DNA from: Simiduia curdlanivorans | GTDB lineage: Bacteria; Pseudomonadota; Gammaproteobacteria; Pseudomonadales; Cellvibrionaceae | Assembly: GCF_030409605.1 (NCBI RefSeq) | Contig: NZ_JAUFQG010000004.1 | Location: 1,116,001 to 1,180,000, forward strand | Direction of reading: 5' to 3' | DNA length: 64,000 bases | In this document: one piece after another, positions 8,391-17,765 of the stretch | Position numbering within the stretch: position 1 is the first letter of the stretch | Layout: each line of letters starts with the position of its first letter | Translations under genes and position numbers: made by a program | Notes under the pieces: generated by a model | The model's database searches: none | Seen by the model: only the letters and a program-made list of their open reading frames with translations | Told to the model about the DNA's origin: nothing

Positions 8391-9299
8391 TTAAAGCGCC
8401 GCTGGCACTGGCTCGCCTGTTTGCGCGTTTACCGTCGGCGGTGTGAATAACCAAAGAGCGGCGGGCGCAAATTGACTGCGCCAAAATAATTCGTTGTGCT
8501 GCGCGTGGGCCACAGAAATGGCTAGGGATGTTATTTCTGGTTGGCTGGAGCGCACTGCCTCAAGTGTGACTTTCATTGCCTCGAAATCCGCCATCATTGA
8601 ACCGCCCTCCGCCTCACCCATTAATAGGAACAACCGCTGTGATTGTTTGACCGGATGTGCAATAAGAAAATCAGTAAAGGCCGGTGCGGTCCAATAGGCG
8701 GGCGAAAAAATACCGGCCTTGCTAAACACATCGGCGTGCCGAATGGCGGCGTAGTGGGATATTAAACCGCCCATGGAGCTACCCATAATTGCGGTGTGCT
8801 CGCGCCCGCTAAGACTGCGATAGTTTTGGTCGACCCAAGGCTTTACTTGCTCAACGATAAAATCCAAATAGGCGTCGGCTTCGCTAGCGCCAAAGCGTTC
8901 GTGATCGAAGGGGTTGAGCTCAGTCATGCGCTTATCGCCGCCGTTGTCGATGCCCACAACAATGAGCTTTAGGCCGTGCGTGAGCGCGAGGCTGTTGAGC
9001 GTTTCGTCTATGCCCCATTCACCGGCATAGGCACTGGCGGCGTCAAATAAATTCTGACCGTCGTGCATATAAAGCACGGGATAGTGTTGGTTGGAATTTT
9101 CGTAGCCGGGCGGAAAATAAATGCGCAGGCGTCGCTCACGCAGGAGTTTTGCCATGGTCATGGATGTATCGATATGGACGTTGCTTGCCGCCGTGGTGGC
9201 TTGGAGGCTAGAGGGCTGGTGGGTCCAGGCGAAATAGGCAATGGCGCTAGACAGCGCAAAGCCGAGAATAAAACTGAGTAATAAAAACTTAGGTTTCAT
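8391..9299 (-). CDS. Exported alpha/beta esterase of the PF00756 type
   Basis: A 302-aa protein with an N-terminal hydrophobic segment (residues 4-25), either an uncleaved anchor or a signal peptide. The rest matches the esterase-D/antigen-85-like family: YPVLYMHDGQNLFD, then the nucleophile elbow GSSMGG (Ser175), and a late HNELFW His. Members hydrolyse acyl groups from sugars, enterobactin or peptidoglycan-type esters. As the last gene of the starch operon (73-bp gap after the GH13 lipoprotein) it may remove acyl decorations from maltodextrin-like substrates or be a carbohydrate esterase. That link rests on location only. Confidence 0.75.
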   Translation of the reverse strand: MKPKFLLLSFILGFALSSAIAYFAWTHQPSSLQATTAASNVHIDTSMTMAKLLRERRLRIYFPPGYENSNQHYPVLYMHDGQNLFDAASAYAGEWGIDETLNSLALTHGLKLIVVGIDNGGDKRMTELNPFDHERFGASEADAYLDFIVEQVKPWVDQNYRSLSGREHTAIMGSSMGGLISHYAAIRHADVFSKAGIFSPAYWTAPAFTDFLIAHPVKQSQRLFLLMGEAEGGSMMADFEAMKVTLEAVRSSQPEITSLAISVAHAQHNELFWRSQFAPAALWLFTPPTVNAQTGEPVPAAL

Positions 9300-9372
9300 G
9301 ATTTTCGCCTGTTTTTTCTACGATAAAAACACAACCGATATTTCGGCTGAAGTTCTATAACACTTTATAAAT

Positions 9373-11283
9373 CTATGGGTTTTGAATATTTAAAATTACC
9401 GAGCCGAATGCTTTTAGGTCCAACTTGATGCTCGCCGCCCCTTGGTCGATTTGCAGTGGCCAGCTTTGACCAGAGAGTAGATCCGTTGCCGTGTATTGGC
9501 CATCTTTAAAGCGCCACTGCTTGATCATGTGAGGCGCAATTTTAATGTCTATGTCACTGGCCGAAGCCGCATCAAAATTACTCACCACCAGCAGCTTTTG
9601 TTGATCATTCCAGCGCGCGAAACTGAATAGCTTTTGCGGGTAGTTTTCGCTGTGCTGGCGGTTGTAGCTATGGGTTTGGGCATAATGGCCAGTGAAGGCC
9701 GATTGGCTCAATGTGAGGTTGAGTAGCTGGCTGTACCAAGCGCGTAACGCTTTTTCGTCGGCGCTTGATTGACCGCCATCAAAGGCGCCGTTGTTCATCC
9801 AGCGCTGATGATGGGGTACACCTATGTAGTCAAAAATACTGGTGCGCGTAGGCTTGCCGAAGCCGGCATCTTCAGCGCCTGGCTCGCCCACCTCTTGGCC
9901 AAAGTACAGCATGGTTGGGCTGGTGCTAAGGGTGGCGGAAATAACCATAGCCGGTTTTGCCGCTTGCGGGTTACCGGCGAAGTCTGGGCTGGCGATACGC
10001 TGTTCGTCGTGGTTTTCCAAAAAATGTAGCATGTGATGTTCGATGTCGGCCATGCCATCTTGAATAGCCACTAGGTCATCGGTGCTGGCCTTGTTTTGAA
10101 TAATCCATTTTAAGGTGTCGTAGAGCTCTACCTTGTCGTAAAGGTAATCCATCAAGCCAAGCTGAATGTAATTCCGATACTCTTTCGGGTTGTAAACCTC
10201 GGCTAAAATAAACGCGTTTGGATTGGTTTGTTTAATGGCAGAATTTAAATAACTCCAGAAAGCCACCGGCACCATCTCTGCCATGTCGTAGCGAAAACCA
10301 TCGACGCCACGGGCGAGCCAATACTGCGTGATGTCGCGAAACTTAACCCAACTAGCCGGCACATCTTTGCCTCGCCAGAAGTTGGCGTGTTCAGGCCAAG
10401 GCGCCTTGCGAAGGTTTTCCGGCAGTGCTGGAAAATCTTCACGCCCGTCCGGCGAGACGCCGTAATTAACTTTTACGGTTTCATACCAATCGTTGATGTC
10501 GGGCTGAGCCAGGCGCGAGCCGTTGCCGGTCCACTTGGCCGGCATCTCGTCGAACCTGCCATCGCTCAGAGGATGGGTTTCGCCATTGAGCGGCTGGTAG
10601 CCGTCGGCCGCTAAAGGCACTTTAAAGGCTTCGCCCACCACATAATAAAAATCATTGTCGCGCGCGTAGGCTACCGAGCTATCGTCCTCTGCACCGAAGT
10701 CGCGCACATGTTTGGGTTTGGAAATACTCTGGTAATTTCTAGCCACATGGTTAGGCACGATATCGATAATTATTTTCAAACCGTGCTTATGTGCGCGCGC
10801 AATCAGTTGATCAAACTCTGCCAGTCTGTTGCTGGGATCATCTGCAAGATCGGGATTGACACTGTAATAATCTTTAACGGCATAAGGCGAACCGGCGCGC
10901 CCTTTCACCACATCCGGGTCGTCATTGCTAATGCCGTAGGCGGTGTAATCGCGCACCAGTGCATGATGCGGTACACCCGTTAACCAGAGGTGGGTGGTGC
11001 CTAAAGACTTTATGTCGGCCAATGCGACATCGGTAAAATCGGAAAACTTGCCTACGCCATTTTCTTCTAAACTGCCCCACGCTTTGTTAGTGGTGTTCTT
11101 ATTACCGTATAGGCGGGTAAATACTTGATAGACTACTTTCTTTTCTACAACTTTTTCGGTTAAGTCGCTTTGCTTAGGCGCGTTAACCGGCTCTTGCTGC
11201 CTATGGTCGCAGCCTACTAGATGTGCCGCAAAGAGTGATGCAATGAGTGCTGCTTTCCATGATTTTCTAATAAGTGTTTTCAA
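9373..11283 (-). CDS. GH13 alpha-amylase family lipoprotein
   Basis: A 636-aa GH13 glycosidase. A lipobox (HLVGC, Cys25) predicts a lipoprotein, and Asp26 at +2 would in E. coli retain it on the inner membrane. TIM-barrel conserved regions are present: DIVPNHV (about 174-180), GVDGFRYD with nucleophile D333, ILAEVYNP with acid/base E362, and FLENHD with D426. A beta-sandwich C-terminal domain follows from about 540. It probably cleaves alpha-1,4-glucans or maltooligosaccharides in the periplasm. It lies 13 bp downstream of the GH31 gene in the same operon. Confidence 0.88.
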   Translation of the reverse strand: MKTLIRKSWKAALIASLFAAHLVGCDHRQQEPVNAPKQSDLTEKVVEKKVVYQVFTRLYGNKNTTNKAWGSLEENGVGKFSDFTDVALADIKSLGTTHLWLTGVPHHALVRDYTAYGISNDDPDVVKGRAGSPYAVKDYYSVNPDLADDPSNRLAEFDQLIARAHKHGLKIIIDIVPNHVARNYQSISKPKHVRDFGAEDDSSVAYARDNDFYYVVGEAFKVPLAADGYQPLNGETHPLSDGRFDEMPAKWTGNGSRLAQPDINDWYETVKVNYGVSPDGREDFPALPENLRKAPWPEHANFWRGKDVPASWVKFRDITQYWLARGVDGFRYDMAEMVPVAFWSYLNSAIKQTNPNAFILAEVYNPKEYRNYIQLGLMDYLYDKVELYDTLKWIIQNKASTDDLVAIQDGMADIEHHMLHFLENHDEQRIASPDFAGNPQAAKPAMVISATLSTSPTMLYFGQEVGEPGAEDAGFGKPTRTSIFDYIGVPHHQRWMNNGAFDGGQSSADEKALRAWYSQLLNLTLSQSAFTGHYAQTHSYNRQHSENYPQKLFSFARWNDQQKLLVVSNFDAASASDIDIKIAPHMIKQWRFKDGQYTATDLLSGQSWPLQIDQGAASIKLDLKAFGSVILNIQNP

Positions 11284-11296
11284 AGTGGTTTCTCAT

Positions 11297-13711
11297 TTAT
11301 TGATGCAATGAAATCGCGGTGTTGCTGTGAGACCAATCTACTTCCACAGTAAGCTGTTGACTTTGGCCGTCATAGCTGAATTCAACTTCGTGGTCGTCGA
11401 CGGTAACTCCTCTAGGCTTTTTTGATAGGTTGTGGACGATAAGTGAAACTTGCCGGATTGCCACTGCTTGCGAGTAGCTGTGGGTTCGGCTCAGCAGAAT
11501 CTGCGTGCGACGGCGCTGATGTTGAGCTTCGAAATTCAGCAGCTCGTAATCGCCATTGGCCAGAGCGCTTGGATTTTTCCCGTCGTCTTCATACATCTTT
11601 CCGAAGCTGTCTTTCAGTGTTTTGTCGAAGTAATAGTGCAGCTCAAGATCTTTGCTACTGTAACCACTGGTGGACTTGGTTGCTTGCGTCATGGGTATAA
11701 AGCTACCCGCGCGCACGAGAACGGGAAATGTCTCAAGTGTTGTTTTCTGTTGGATGGTTTTGCCACCCACATAACGCTGCCCTGTGAAGTAGTCAAACCA
11801 CACGCCCTCGGGTAGGTTAACCGATACCGATTCAACCCCTGCCTCCGTTATGGGCGTCACTAAAAATGCATCGCCCCAAAGGTAACTATCGGCGTTATTA
11901 ATCAGTGAGCTATCGGCTTCGTTTTCAAAGAATAACGGGCGCATCAGCGGCATACCGGTGCTGCTATTTTCAAAAGCCAAGGTATAATTGTAGGGCAACA
12001 TTTTGTAGCGCAGCTTCACGAAGGGTCGCAAAATATCCTGGGTGTTTTCATCGTGAAACACCGGCTCAGGTGCAATATTTTCTTGCGCGTGTGGGCGAAA
12101 TACCGGCTGAAAGACGCCGTATTGCAACCAGCGAATATAAAGTTCCTTATCGAACTTTTCGCCGCCGGCGAAGCCGCCTAAATCGGAATGGGTGTAGCCA
12201 AGGCCGAGCAACGACATTTGCAAGCTGAGTTCAACTTGTGGCTTTAAACCACCCCAAGAGCGCGATACGTCGCCCGTCCAAGGGATAAAACCGTAGCGTT
12301 GGCTGCCAGCGAAACCGGAGCGCATCATTACCATGGGGCGTGTGTTAGGAAAGCGCCGACGTTGATTTTCATACACCATTTTCGCCCATTCATGGCCGTA
12401 GGCGTTGTGGATTTCATTTCCCGTCGCGATTTGATTGTCGAGTCTATGAATGCTGTCATCTGGATGAACTTCCGGTTCGCCCAAGTCTCCCCACCAACCG
12501 GCAACGCCTTGTAACATGAGCTCTTGATAGATAGACCAAAACCAGGCTTGTGCAGGCTTGTGGAATACATCGATGAGTGCCGTGTTGCCAAAGTAAAAGT
12601 TAAACGTCTTTGGCTCACCATGCGCGTTGGTGGCAAGTACATCGGCCTTTTTGGCTTCTTGCCAGCGTTTCGAGCTGGTTAAGATAAAGGGCTCGGTAAT
12701 GAGAATGGTATTAACGCCATCAGTTTTCAAATCTTGGATCATTTTTGTCGGTTCAGGAAAGGCTTCTTTGTCCCAAGCTAAATTGCCCATGTGGCCTTTA
12801 ATGTCTTTGCCAAACCAATATAGATCGAGTACCAAGGCATCCAGTGGAAAGTCCTGATCGCGAAATTTCTTAACGGTATCGCGCACTTCCTGCTCGCTGT
12901 GATAGCCAAAACGTGAGGCGAAGTTGCCAAAAGCCCAGCGCGGCGGTAGCGGCTGGCGCCCAGTTAATTGGGTGTAGCCGTCGATCAGATGGGGATAGCT
13001 ATCGCCGCTGACAATTAAATAGCTGGTTCGTCCACCCACGGCTTCGAACTGCAGAACAGATTCCTCTGTTGCGCCAATATCCAAATTCCCGGTGGCGCTG
13101 TTATCAAAAACAATGATGTATTTATTGCTGGATAGCACCGCAGGCAAACCAAAATACATCTGCTGGGATTCAGTTTCGTAACCGTAATGTGCCTTGTTGT
13201 AGAGTGGCATGCGCTGGCCGCGTCTGTCCATGCCCATCACACGCTGGCCGCCACCGAGTATTTTTTCGTCGGCGTTGAGGCTGAAGCGAAAGCCGCGAAT
13301 GGCATCATGCACGAATAAACCGCTTTCCTCTTTGACCAGCGGCTTGCCATGGCGAAGATAGCTGAGTGTGATTGGGTTCTTGTTAACCACCACGGTGAGT
13401 TGATCGCTACCAAAATGCAGCTGCTCTTTGGTGCTAGATAAATGCGGTTTGGTGGCTTGTATAGGCGTTTTAGCTAAGGCAAAGCTCGGTAACTGCTTAA
13501 CCTTATTTGGCTGATAAAAAACTTCCATAGCTTGCGGGTTGTGCAAGGTAATGGCGAGTTCGCCTTGATCCGTTTGCAGCGCAAGAGTTTGCTCAACAAC
13601 ACTATGATTTTGGTAGCTGCCAAAGTCAGCACTCACGGTTAACGAAAAGGCTAGCCCAGCGAGAGCTAGAAACACCCTTTGTGTTGAAACCTTGGCTTTT
13701 ATTAAGTACAT
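11297..13711 (-). CDS. GH31 alpha-glucosidase, exported
   Basis: An 804-aa GH31 enzyme with a signal peptide (about residues 10-28, ending TVSA). The nucleophile is D409 in GWWGDLGEPE and the acid/base is D481 in WTGDVSRSWGG. The N-terminal galactose-mutarotase-like domain and C-terminal beta-sandwich of the family are both present, so it is full length. In this locus it likely releases glucose from the non-reducing ends of maltooligosaccharides or isomaltose-type branches. Xylosidase members of GH31 are the main alternative, made unlikely by the GH13/GH97 neighbours. It is separated by 12-13 bp from both neighbours, so the genes are co-transcribed. Confidence 0.88.
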   Translation of the reverse strand: MYLIKAKVSTQRVFLALAGLAFSLTVSADFGSYQNHSVVEQTLALQTDQGELAITLHNPQAMEVFYQPNKVKQLPSFALAKTPIQATKPHLSSTKEQLHFGSDQLTVVVNKNPITLSYLRHGKPLVKEESGLFVHDAIRGFRFSLNADEKILGGGQRVMGMDRRGQRMPLYNKAHYGYETESQQMYFGLPAVLSSNKYIIVFDNSATGNLDIGATEESVLQFEAVGGRTSYLIVSGDSYPHLIDGYTQLTGRQPLPPRWAFGNFASRFGYHSEQEVRDTVKKFRDQDFPLDALVLDLYWFGKDIKGHMGNLAWDKEAFPEPTKMIQDLKTDGVNTILITEPFILTSSKRWQEAKKADVLATNAHGEPKTFNFYFGNTALIDVFHKPAQAWFWSIYQELMLQGVAGWWGDLGEPEVHPDDSIHRLDNQIATGNEIHNAYGHEWAKMVYENQRRRFPNTRPMVMMRSGFAGSQRYGFIPWTGDVSRSWGGLKPQVELSLQMSLLGLGYTHSDLGGFAGGEKFDKELYIRWLQYGVFQPVFRPHAQENIAPEPVFHDENTQDILRPFVKLRYKMLPYNYTLAFENSSTGMPLMRPLFFENEADSSLINNADSYLWGDAFLVTPITEAGVESVSVNLPEGVWFDYFTGQRYVGGKTIQQKTTLETFPVLVRAGSFIPMTQATKSTSGYSSKDLELHYYFDKTLKDSFGKMYEDDGKNPSALANGDYELLNFEAQHQRRRTQILLSRTHSYSQAVAIRQVSLIVHNLSKKPRGVTVDDHEVEFSYDGQSQQLTVEVDWSHSNTAISLHQ

Positions 13712-13723
13712 ATTATTATCTCG

Positions 13724-15568
13724 TTATTGAATGCGAAAGACGTCGGCGGCACGGGCTTTTAGCCTTAGGCCTTGTGTCAAGTTTTGCGCTTCCTGCGATA
13801 GGAAATGCGTAGCTGTTTTGCCGCTATCTAGCAACGGTGTCAATTGCGCGAAAGGTAGCGTGACGTCGTTGGTATTTTTATTTAAACAAATCAACCAGCG
13901 TTCTTGTGCATTAAAGCGTGTAAAGCAATAGACTCCGTCTTTCGGCGCCAAGTGATGCATTTGGCCAGTGTGGATTGCATTGGCTGACTTACGCCAGTTA
14001 AAGAGCTGGCGAACATAGGCTAGTGTTTCAGACTGTTCTTGCGTTAAGTTCTTGCCCGCAAAGGCGTTAACGGAGTCATCAACCCAGCCGCCAGGAAAAT
14101 CGGCGCGAATGGCGCCATGTGATTCCGTGCCCGGGTGTTGCATTGCGATTTCTGATCCGTAGAAAATTTGCGGCGTGCCGCGCAAGGTGGCAATAAGTGT
14201 TAGCGCCATCTTATTCAGCGTCGCATCGCCATTGACCTGTGTCATCACCCGGCTCATGTCGTGGTTGTCGGCGAAAATCGTCAAGGCACTTGGGTTTGGG
14301 TAAATGGCATCAGACGCCAGGGTTTTATACAGTTTGATCAACCCAGTATTCCAATTCTCGTCCTCTATCAGTGCAGGAGAGATGCTAGCCTGCAAGGGGA
14401 AATCAAATAAGCTCGGTAAATTAGAAGCGTAGCCGTCAGCATTGATTGCGCCCTTTTGCCAATAGGCGATGATATTCGGCGTAGTCGACCATTCTTCGCC
14501 CACCATATTTAACTGTGGGTACTCCGCTAAAATGCGATCGCTCCATTGGCTAAGAAATAGTTTGTTTGAATAGGACCAGGTATCAATTCTTATGCCAGTC
14601 AGGTTCGCGGTTTCTACCCACCAGATAGCGTTCTGAATTAAGTAGTTTGCCAGCAATGGGTTGCGCTGATTGAGATCGGGCATGGAGGCCACAAACCAGC
14701 CGTCGGCAAATTGCTTTCTATCGGCTTCAACGGCGTAGGGGTCTTGCACCGATTCGCGCATATGATTGGTGGGCGAGAAGGTATTGTTGAAATTTATCCA
14801 ATCGTTGCTGGGTAAATCGGTCATCCACCAATGCTTGTGGCCAATGTGGTTGGGGATCAAGTCAATGATCAGGCCGATGCCGTTTTGTTTTGCTTTTTTT
14901 GCGAGTTTTTTATACAGCGCGTTGTCGCCATAGCGCGGATCGACCTTGTAGTGGTCGGTAATGGCATAGCCGTGATAGGAGCTTTTGGGTTGTTTATTTT
15001 CCAGCACTGGGTTTAGCCACAGTTGGGTAACACCGAGGCCTTCTAAATAGTCGAGATGATTTATTATGCCTTGCAAATCACCGCCGTGACGGGAGAACTC
15101 TTTACTGCGATTTAATTCATCGCCCATTTCTGCAAATGCATCGTTACTTGTATCGCCGTTAGCGAAGCGGTCTGGCGTGATTAAGTAAATGAGATCGCGG
15201 TTGCCGAAGCCAGCTCGCTGCGCCGAATTTGGTTCGCGTTTAAAAATAGGATATTGATACGCAATGGCCTCTTGGCCCGGCTTCTCAAATTTTAATGTGA
15301 CGAACTCTTTATTAAATGATGGAGAGATTTTCAAGGTGGCGAATAAATAATTGGCATTGTCAGTGCTATCCACGGCTTGCAAGCTAACATCGGTTGAGTC
15401 TAGCTTCACTTCGTAGCCGCCAATGCCTTCGCCATGAATCAGCAACTGAACGTCTTGGTTGTGCATGCCCGCCCACCAGTTGGGTGGGTCTATGCGTTCA
15501 ATTGAGGCTGCCACCAACGCACCCGGCCAAATGAAAAAAAGTGCTAGGCTGAAAGCTAATTTATTCAT
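13724..15568 (-). CDS. GH13 neopullulanase/cyclomaltodextrinase (SusA-like)
   Basis: A 614-aa protein with a signal peptide (to about residue 21), then a cyclomaltodextrinase-type N-terminal Ig-like domain (residues 22-105, IERIDPPNWWAGM opening) and a GH13 barrel. Catalytic residues: D329 in GIRIDTWSYS, E358 in MVGEEW, D437 in ADNHD; region I is DLIPNHIG. This architecture matches neopullulanase/SusA-type enzymes, which cut alpha-1,4 links of maltodextrins, pullulan or cyclodextrins in the periplasm. Its start overlaps the GH97 stop by 8 bp, indicating translational coupling. Confidence 0.9.
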   Translation of the reverse strand: MNKLAFSLALFFIWPGALVAASIERIDPPNWWAGMHNQDVQLLIHGEGIGGYEVKLDSTDVSLQAVDSTDNANYLFATLKISPSFNKEFVTLKFEKPGQEAIAYQYPIFKREPNSAQRAGFGNRDLIYLITPDRFANGDTSNDAFAEMGDELNRSKEFSRHGGDLQGIINHLDYLEGLGVTQLWLNPVLENKQPKSSYHGYAITDHYKVDPRYGDNALYKKLAKKAKQNGIGLIIDLIPNHIGHKHWWMTDLPSNDWINFNNTFSPTNHMRESVQDPYAVEADRKQFADGWFVASMPDLNQRNPLLANYLIQNAIWWVETANLTGIRIDTWSYSNKLFLSQWSDRILAEYPQLNMVGEEWSTTPNIIAYWQKGAINADGYASNLPSLFDFPLQASISPALIEDENWNTGLIKLYKTLASDAIYPNPSALTIFADNHDMSRVMTQVNGDATLNKMALTLIATLRGTPQIFYGSEIAMQHPGTESHGAIRADFPGGWVDDSVNAFAGKNLTQEQSETLAYVRQLFNWRKSANAIHTGQMHHLAPKDGVYCFTRFNAQERWLICLNKNTNDVTLPFAQLTPLLDSGKTATHFLSQEAQNLTQGLRLKARAADVFRIQ

Positions 15569-17594
15569 CGGCTAGCTCCACGATGCGGGCGGCAAAGCCA
15601 CCGCTACTGGCCAATGCAAGTGTTAACGTGTCGCGTGCTTTAACCTTGCGCCGTTCAATTACAATGTCGTAGGGGTTTGTACGCCAATTGGCTTTTTCTC
15701 CATCTTGATACAGTGTTATCTCATAGTTTTTGTTCATATCAAGAAAGGTGAGGTCGAGTGTTAACTCGCGCGCAGTAGCATTGGTGATACCGCCTAAAAA
15801 CCAGTCGCTTGAATGGCGATCCTTGCGGGCGAAAGCAACGTACTCGCCAAATTCTGCCGCAAGCGCAATACTTTGATCCCAATCCGTTACCACGTCCTTA
15901 ATAAATTGAAATGCCTCGGGTTTGGCAAGATAGTTTTCCGGAAGATCAGCCGCCATTTGGATGGGGCTGTAAAGCACCACATAGAGCGCCAATTGTTTTG
16001 CCAAGGTGGTTTGCACACGGTTTTCGGCGTCTAGGCCTTGCCAGGCGAGATTGAAAATGCCGGGGGTGTAATCCATCGGCCCCGCGAGCATGCGTGTGAA
16101 GGCTAGGTTAACTTCGTGCTCCGGTGGGTTTGGCGGGCTGCCCCAAGCGTTAAATTCTTGACCGCGCGCGCCTTCGCGTGAAATCCAATTGGGGTAGGTG
16201 CGCCTTAACCCTGTATCCTTAATGGGTTCATGGGTGTTGATACTGATTTTTCGTTTCGCGGCTTCGGTGATGTTAAATAGGTATTCGTTCACCATGAACT
16301 GACCGTCGTGCCATTCTTTTCGCACTAAACCCTTCTCATCCACGCGCTTAATATTACCGCCATCGGCTACATAACCGGTTTTAATTTGGCTGACGCCATG
16401 TACTGCATAGAGATCTAATGCGGCAGGCATTTGCTTGCGGTAGTTTGTGACGTTGCCCGATGTTTCGTGGTGGCCAATTAGTTTTACGTTTTTGGCGGCG
16501 CCGTATTGGGTGATTTCTTTGATGTCGAAATCTGGGTAGCTTTTGGTGAAGCTAAACACGTCGCCATTGTGAAACCAATCGCCATCCCAGCCCTGGTTCC
16601 AGCCTTCTACCAATACACCGTCGAAGCCGTTGCTGGCGGCAAAATCTATTAGAGCCTTGGTATTTTCGGTTGTTGCACCGTGTTTAGTGCCACTGCCCCA
16701 GGTGTTAACGCCTAGGTGCATGCCCCACCAAATGCCGACATATTTGCCCGGCTTAACCCAGCTCACATCGCCCAACTTATTCGGTTCGTTGAGGTTGAGA
16801 ATTAAATCCGAATTCAACAATCCGGTAGCATTTTTACTGATCTGAATCGTGCGCCAGGGCGAGAAAAAGCCCGCTTGGGTTTTGACTTTGGTGCCGTCTG
16901 ACCAAGGTGTTAAGTCAGCCTTGAGGGTGCCCGGCCGGCGCTGATCCAAGGTCATTGCAGCGTAGTCGGTGAGCGCCGCTTCGTGAATGCTCACGTGGGT
17001 ACCGCTGGCTAGCTTGAAGGTAAATGGCGTGTGCACCCGGTCAATGGCATCAAACGTGGTGCGTTGGTAGAGGTATTCGTAACGGTTCCAGCCGCGCGCG
17101 GGTATCCACAGCGCTTCGGCGTGGGCGGGCTCGGCAATGACGAACTCTGTTAGCTCGTCGGTAACGATTAACTGCTGCAGTCCTTTTTGTGTAGGGATTT
17201 CATAGCGAAAGCCGATACCGTCGTTGAAGACCTTTAACCATAGGTTGAAATGGCCTTTTTTAGGATGGTTAAAAGTCGCAACAACCTGAACGTGTTGATC
17301 TTCTATTAAGCGTCGTTCACCCCAGGGCTGTTGCCACTGACTGCCGCTTTCGCTGCGCGACACATGGGTTATTATAAAATCTTTACCGAATTCGCCTTGA
17401 TTCTTAAATACTAGACCGAGATTGGATGGGCTAATTACGACCTTCTGGGATAGCGAAATTGAATAGCTCGGTTGGCCTTGCTCATCGTTAAGCTCGACCT
17501 GTATGGCCCCGTTGGGACTCTGTGCGTGTATTGTTTCGGCTTGTAGGCTTGGAGCAAGAGCTATCAAGCCTGCTAACGCGAGCATGTATCGCAT
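15561..17594 (-). CDS. GH97 alpha-glucosidase (SusB-like)
   Basis: A 677-aa GH97 enzyme with a signal peptide (to about residue 19, SLQAET). The family core is clear: GFDGVLVEGWNQGWDGDW on the barrel, then NTHEPIKDTGLRRTYPN and EGARGQEFNAWG, which match the glutamate-containing, Ca-dependent inverting GH97a group (SusB) rather than the retaining alpha-galactosidases. It should release glucose from maltooligosaccharides. It is the first gene of the starch operon; a LacI-type palindrome lies 73 bp upstream of its ATG. Confidence 0.9.
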   Translation of the reverse strand: MRYMLALAGLIALAPSLQAETIHAQSPNGAIQVELNDEQGQPSYSISLSQKVVISPSNLGLVFKNQGEFGKDFIITHVSRSESGSQWQQPWGERRLIEDQHVQVVATFNHPKKGHFNLWLKVFNDGIGFRYEIPTQKGLQQLIVTDELTEFVIAEPAHAEALWIPARGWNRYEYLYQRTTFDAIDRVHTPFTFKLASGTHVSIHEAALTDYAAMTLDQRRPGTLKADLTPWSDGTKVKTQAGFFSPWRTIQISKNATGLLNSDLILNLNEPNKLGDVSWVKPGKYVGIWWGMHLGVNTWGSGTKHGATTENTKALIDFAASNGFDGVLVEGWNQGWDGDWFHNGDVFSFTKSYPDFDIKEITQYGAAKNVKLIGHHETSGNVTNYRKQMPAALDLYAVHGVSQIKTGYVADGGNIKRVDEKGLVRKEWHDGQFMVNEYLFNITEAAKRKISINTHEPIKDTGLRRTYPNWISREGARGQEFNAWGSPPNPPEHEVNLAFTRMLAGPMDYTPGIFNLAWQGLDAENRVQTTLAKQLALYVVLYSPIQMAADLPENYLAKPEAFQFIKDVVTDWDQSIALAAEFGEYVAFARKDRHSSDWFLGGITNATARELTLDLTFLDMNKNYEITLYQDGEKANWRTNPYDIVIERRKVKARDTLTLALASSGGFAARIVELADE

Positions 17595-17666
17595 GATGGG
17601 TGCCTTATTATGAAATTATGGCGCAAACTTCCATGCTAGGGTTTAGATGAAGGATGGAAAACTGCT

Positions 17667-17680
17667 TGCATACGTATTCA
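17667..17680. promoter_or_regulatory. LacI-type operator upstream of GH97 operon
   Basis: TGCATACGTATTCA is a palindrome around a central CG, as in LacI-family operators. The same pattern recurs before the TonB receptor at 23757 and 23787. It lies 73 bp upstream of the GH97 start in the 170-bp gap that carries the operon promoter. The cognate regulator is not in the window. Confidence 0.6.
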
Positions 17681-17765
17681 TAAAAATTATCTGATTCACC
17701 CGCTGGTTTGCCCAAATTCCATATAGATCGCAGTAGCCCTTAATGTCGCGTTGATGGCTGGTAAC

